From NCBI GenBank assembly GCA_001247695.2, contig LGRX02003713.1:1-64000 (forward strand): a stretch of 64,000 bases of DNA, in the 5' to 3' direction. The position numbers were made by a program, and so were the translations under genes. Position 1 is the stretch's first letter, and every line of letters starts with the position of its first letter. The notes under the pieces are model-generated. The model was not told where the DNA came from and did no database searches. It saw only the letters and a list, made by a program, of their open reading frames with translations. Shown here one piece after another: positions 62,078-64,000 of the stretch. This DNA is from Cymbomonas tetramitiformis (taxonomy: Eukaryota; Chlorophyta; Pyramimonadophyceae; Pyramimonadales; Pyramimonadaceae).

Positions 62078-62660
62078 TATTCCTTCATACCAGATGAGAG
62101 CCGCCCTTCGGCCCTTTTGTGCAAATGGCTGGATCGGTTTCGATGGACTTGCATATGATGCCTACGTTGATCCTATCACTAATATGGGTAGGAATGTTTA
62201 TGGGAACCCCCGGTTTGACGGTAAGGAAAGATTCTCAAACTCAGCGGTCATGGCTACCTTAGAACTCGGCCACCGTGCAGCAAGCTCTGTACCAGGATTT
62301 CGAGGCATCTGGATCCTCCCACTCGTCTCTCCAAAAAATCAAGAAAAGTGGATTGCTAAAGGATTTAAAATAATTTTCAGATTTCCTCATAACACCATTC
62401 CGTTCATCCCACACGGCTACTGGACGGGAGATGACCCATATGTTCTCCCGGGCGGAGGATGTTACAAAGATGACTTCTCAGATGTTTGTATTATTGCCAT
62501 TGATAGCCCTCAGAACCAAAACTTTCCTGCTCATGAATGGAGTGGGACGCAAAGAAAGATTGCAAGATGGTACATCAATGTCCTTCCCGAAAAGAAGATC
62601 ACCGAAAAAAGACTGAATTGCACAGGAGTTGACTCCGCGAGATCTGGCAGGAAGTCTTGA
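62078..62660 (+). pseudogene. LINE copy 2: methyltransferase-like domain
   Basis: Continues the ORF interrupted at 56925: FDGLAYDAYVDPITNMG, then GNPRFDG, WILPLVSPKNQ, FRFPHNTIPFIPHGYW. In copy 1 the motif is NPPFDG; here the second Pro is Arg, which would impair an adenine methyltransferase. A frameshift near 62636 ends the frame; the rest (to about 62820) is still recognisable in another frame. Confidence 0.65.
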
Positions 62661-62839
62661 GTGAAAGGAAGCTTGTCATTCCCGACAGCCTTTGCCCGTG
62701 GCCCCTCCCGCAGGAGACCCAGCAGAGTGCCCACCCAACAGAATACTACAAAGGGCACTATGACACGCCTTACACGAACATGGACAACAAACCATTTGTA
62801 GAAACTGGCACATGGCCCAAATAACTTACTCTACTAATA

Positions 62840-63097
62840 ATGGGTTATCTTCCGAAGCATTTTGGACAGGTTCTTAGCACCACAGGGGTCCATCAGAGAA
62901 GACTGAAGCCTCTCCTCAAGAAGCTTTCCAGGCTACGCAGATACCACACTCGCATTAGACGTGGCGCCTTCCTTAATGGTCATGCTAGAGTCGAGAGCCA
63001 CGACCCCCTCATAACCACACTTAGCCGAATTACTGGTATCACAGAAGAAGAAGCTGTTGAAAGAGCAAACATGTATTTCCTAACCTCCCCTGAATGA
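62840..63097 (+). CDS. Small downstream ORF of the LINE (copy 2)
   Basis: 85 residues, MGYLPKHFGQVLSTTGV then LKPLLKKLSRLRRYHTRIRR, a strongly basic middle and acidic end. It matches the shifted ORF in copy 1 at 22640-22897, so it belongs to the element. Possibly an RNA-binding accessory or the end of the main ORF after a stop; function unknown. Confidence 0.5.
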   Translation: MGYLPKHFGQVLSTTGVHQRRLKPLLKKLSRLRRYHTRIRRGAFLNGHARVESHDPLITTLSRITGITEEEAVERANMYFLTSPE

Positions 63098-63610
63098 TTT
63101 TCATCTCCACTCCTTCTCCTCACTCAGATGATTTCTTGATTTACACCTCCTCCCCTCCCCCCTCTTTTTGGTAGGAGGGGTCCCCCCCCTCCTACCTTAG
63201 CTCGCCTCCCTCCACCCCCACACTCCGCTCCTCCACCCCCGCCTTCCCGACCCTCCATCACCATCCCTCCTCCGCCTCGCTCCCGCCCCTTTTTTCCATC
63301 ACAGATGCAGCCTCGCTCCACCTCCACCTCCTCGGCTGCTTCTCCGCCGGCACGGCCTTTTTAGCGCTCTGCGTAGATTTGCCTTGCCGCGGTTTCCTAG
63401 GTTGATATGACCTAGCTAGATGACCCCTTCGGGGTGCGCTATGAGGATGATTCCAGCTCCCTCTGTTCTTCAGTTGCCTGCTTGCAGGATTACAGCGGAC
63501 TCGTGACTTTGTCATTATTCTCAACGTAAATCGTTATATTATTATGAATAAACATCAATAATGAAGACACGGTAATTGCGCACACCTGAAATCGTTGATA
63601 TAAATGATTA

Positions 63611-63959
63611 CAGTAATCACTCACCTTTAAGAAAACCCGGCGATAAGAAACCAGCCAGCTTTTGGGGGGGGGAGGTACCGAAGTTGTCGAGAAAAGCTGG
63701 CTGGTTTTTTTGAGCTATGGAATCCTCGAAAATAAGAAATATGGGTGCTGGCGCCGCAGGCGGAAATTTTTGAAAATGTCGCCTTTTTAAGTGTGTATCA
63801 TTGGACTTTTAAGAGAATTGCTGGCTGATTGAAAGAAAATACTTGCTAATTCTTACCGATTCCATAGGACGCTGGCGCTGGCGGGGGGGGGTACGCAAGT
63901 TGGTGGAATTAGCTGGCTGACCCCAAATCTCCGGTTTTCTTAAAGGTGAGTGATTACTG
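63611..63959. mobile_element. TA-flanked MITE, relative of transposon A
   Basis: Inverted ends CAGTAATCACTCACCTTTAA/TTAAAGGTGAGTGATTACTG with TA on both sides (63609-63610 and 63960-63961). The interior has AGCTGGCTGG words and GGGGGGGTAC runs like 50995-51547, but no ORF. Confidence 0.9.
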
Positions 63960-64000
63960 TAACCATAATCATAATGAAATCACTTCAGTAGGAGTAGCAT

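Larger units (their letters stand above)
54130..63545 (+). mobile_element. LINE, copy 2, split by nested insertions
   Basis: LINE sequence runs in segments 54130-54354, 55719-56925, 62078 to about 63545. It carries an RNase H, a knuckle, the methyltransferase-like domain, a small ORF and a 3' UTR matching copy 1 (AACGTAAATCGTTATATTATTATG near its end). The gaps are occupied by a MITE (54355-55714) and an LTR element (56926-62072). The 5' end is truncated before RNase H; no target duplication was found. Confidence 0.8.

Overview
The window is eukaryotic nuclear DNA that is almost entirely mobile elements. The evidence is LTR, DIRS-type and LINE retroelements, several families of MITEs, a hAT-type and a Tnp2-type DNA transposon, and a complete integrated Polinton/Maverick-like virus. 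A unicellular or macroscopic alga (or a related protist) is the likeliest host, because the viral genes look algal-virus-like. I cannot name the species. The only convincing ordinary host gene is an intronless DMT/CRT-like membrane transporter (17250-18332). A run of assembly Ns occupies 51557-52020.

Layout from the left. 1-3.6 kb holds a gag-only LTR element. 6.0-9.5 kb is a CAG-containing tandem array with two MITEs inserted in it. 9.7-15.5 kb is a DIRS-order tyrosine-recombinase retroelement with split direct repeats, interrupted by a decayed Ty1/copia element. 15.8-16.4 kb is a hAT-type MITE with an 8-bp target duplication. Next come the transporter gene, then a truncated C5-cytosine methyltransferase (19.8-20.3 kb). 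21.5-23.3 kb is a 5'-truncated LINE whose ORF carries a domain resembling phage-type adenine methyltransferases.

24898-48485 is the centrepiece: a 23.6-kb Polinton-like provirus with 277-bp inverted repeats that look identical and a perfect 6-bp target duplication (GGCCTG). It encodes a DDE integrase, a protein-primed family B DNA polymerase, an archaeo-eukaryotic primase fused to a UL9-like helicase, a packaging ATPase, a major capsid protein and a candidate penton. It also carries two fiber proteins, a lipase, two DNA methyltransferases and several unassigned proteins. All the viral frames are open, so the insertion looks recent and possibly active. Six copies of a roughly 65-bp palindrome lie between its genes, and AT-rich TATAGA-like motifs sit just upstream of most starts. 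The virus landed inside a reading frame that is restored across the duplicated site.

48.5-54 kb carries a minus-strand frame with three tandem ~136-residue repeats, a TA-flanked small transposon encoding a SHOCT-like mini-protein, the gap, and a Tnp2-type transposase remnant. 54.1-63.5 kb is a second copy of the LINE, split by nested insertions. One is a MITE with 4-bp duplication ACAT, itself holding a TA-flanked element with another SHOCT-like ORF. The other is a gag-only LTR element with 5-bp duplication AGATG, whose 5' LTR is split by a 1.8-kb foldback element with 7-bp duplication GTGAATA. Removing each insertion restores the older sequence, so the order of events can be read directly.
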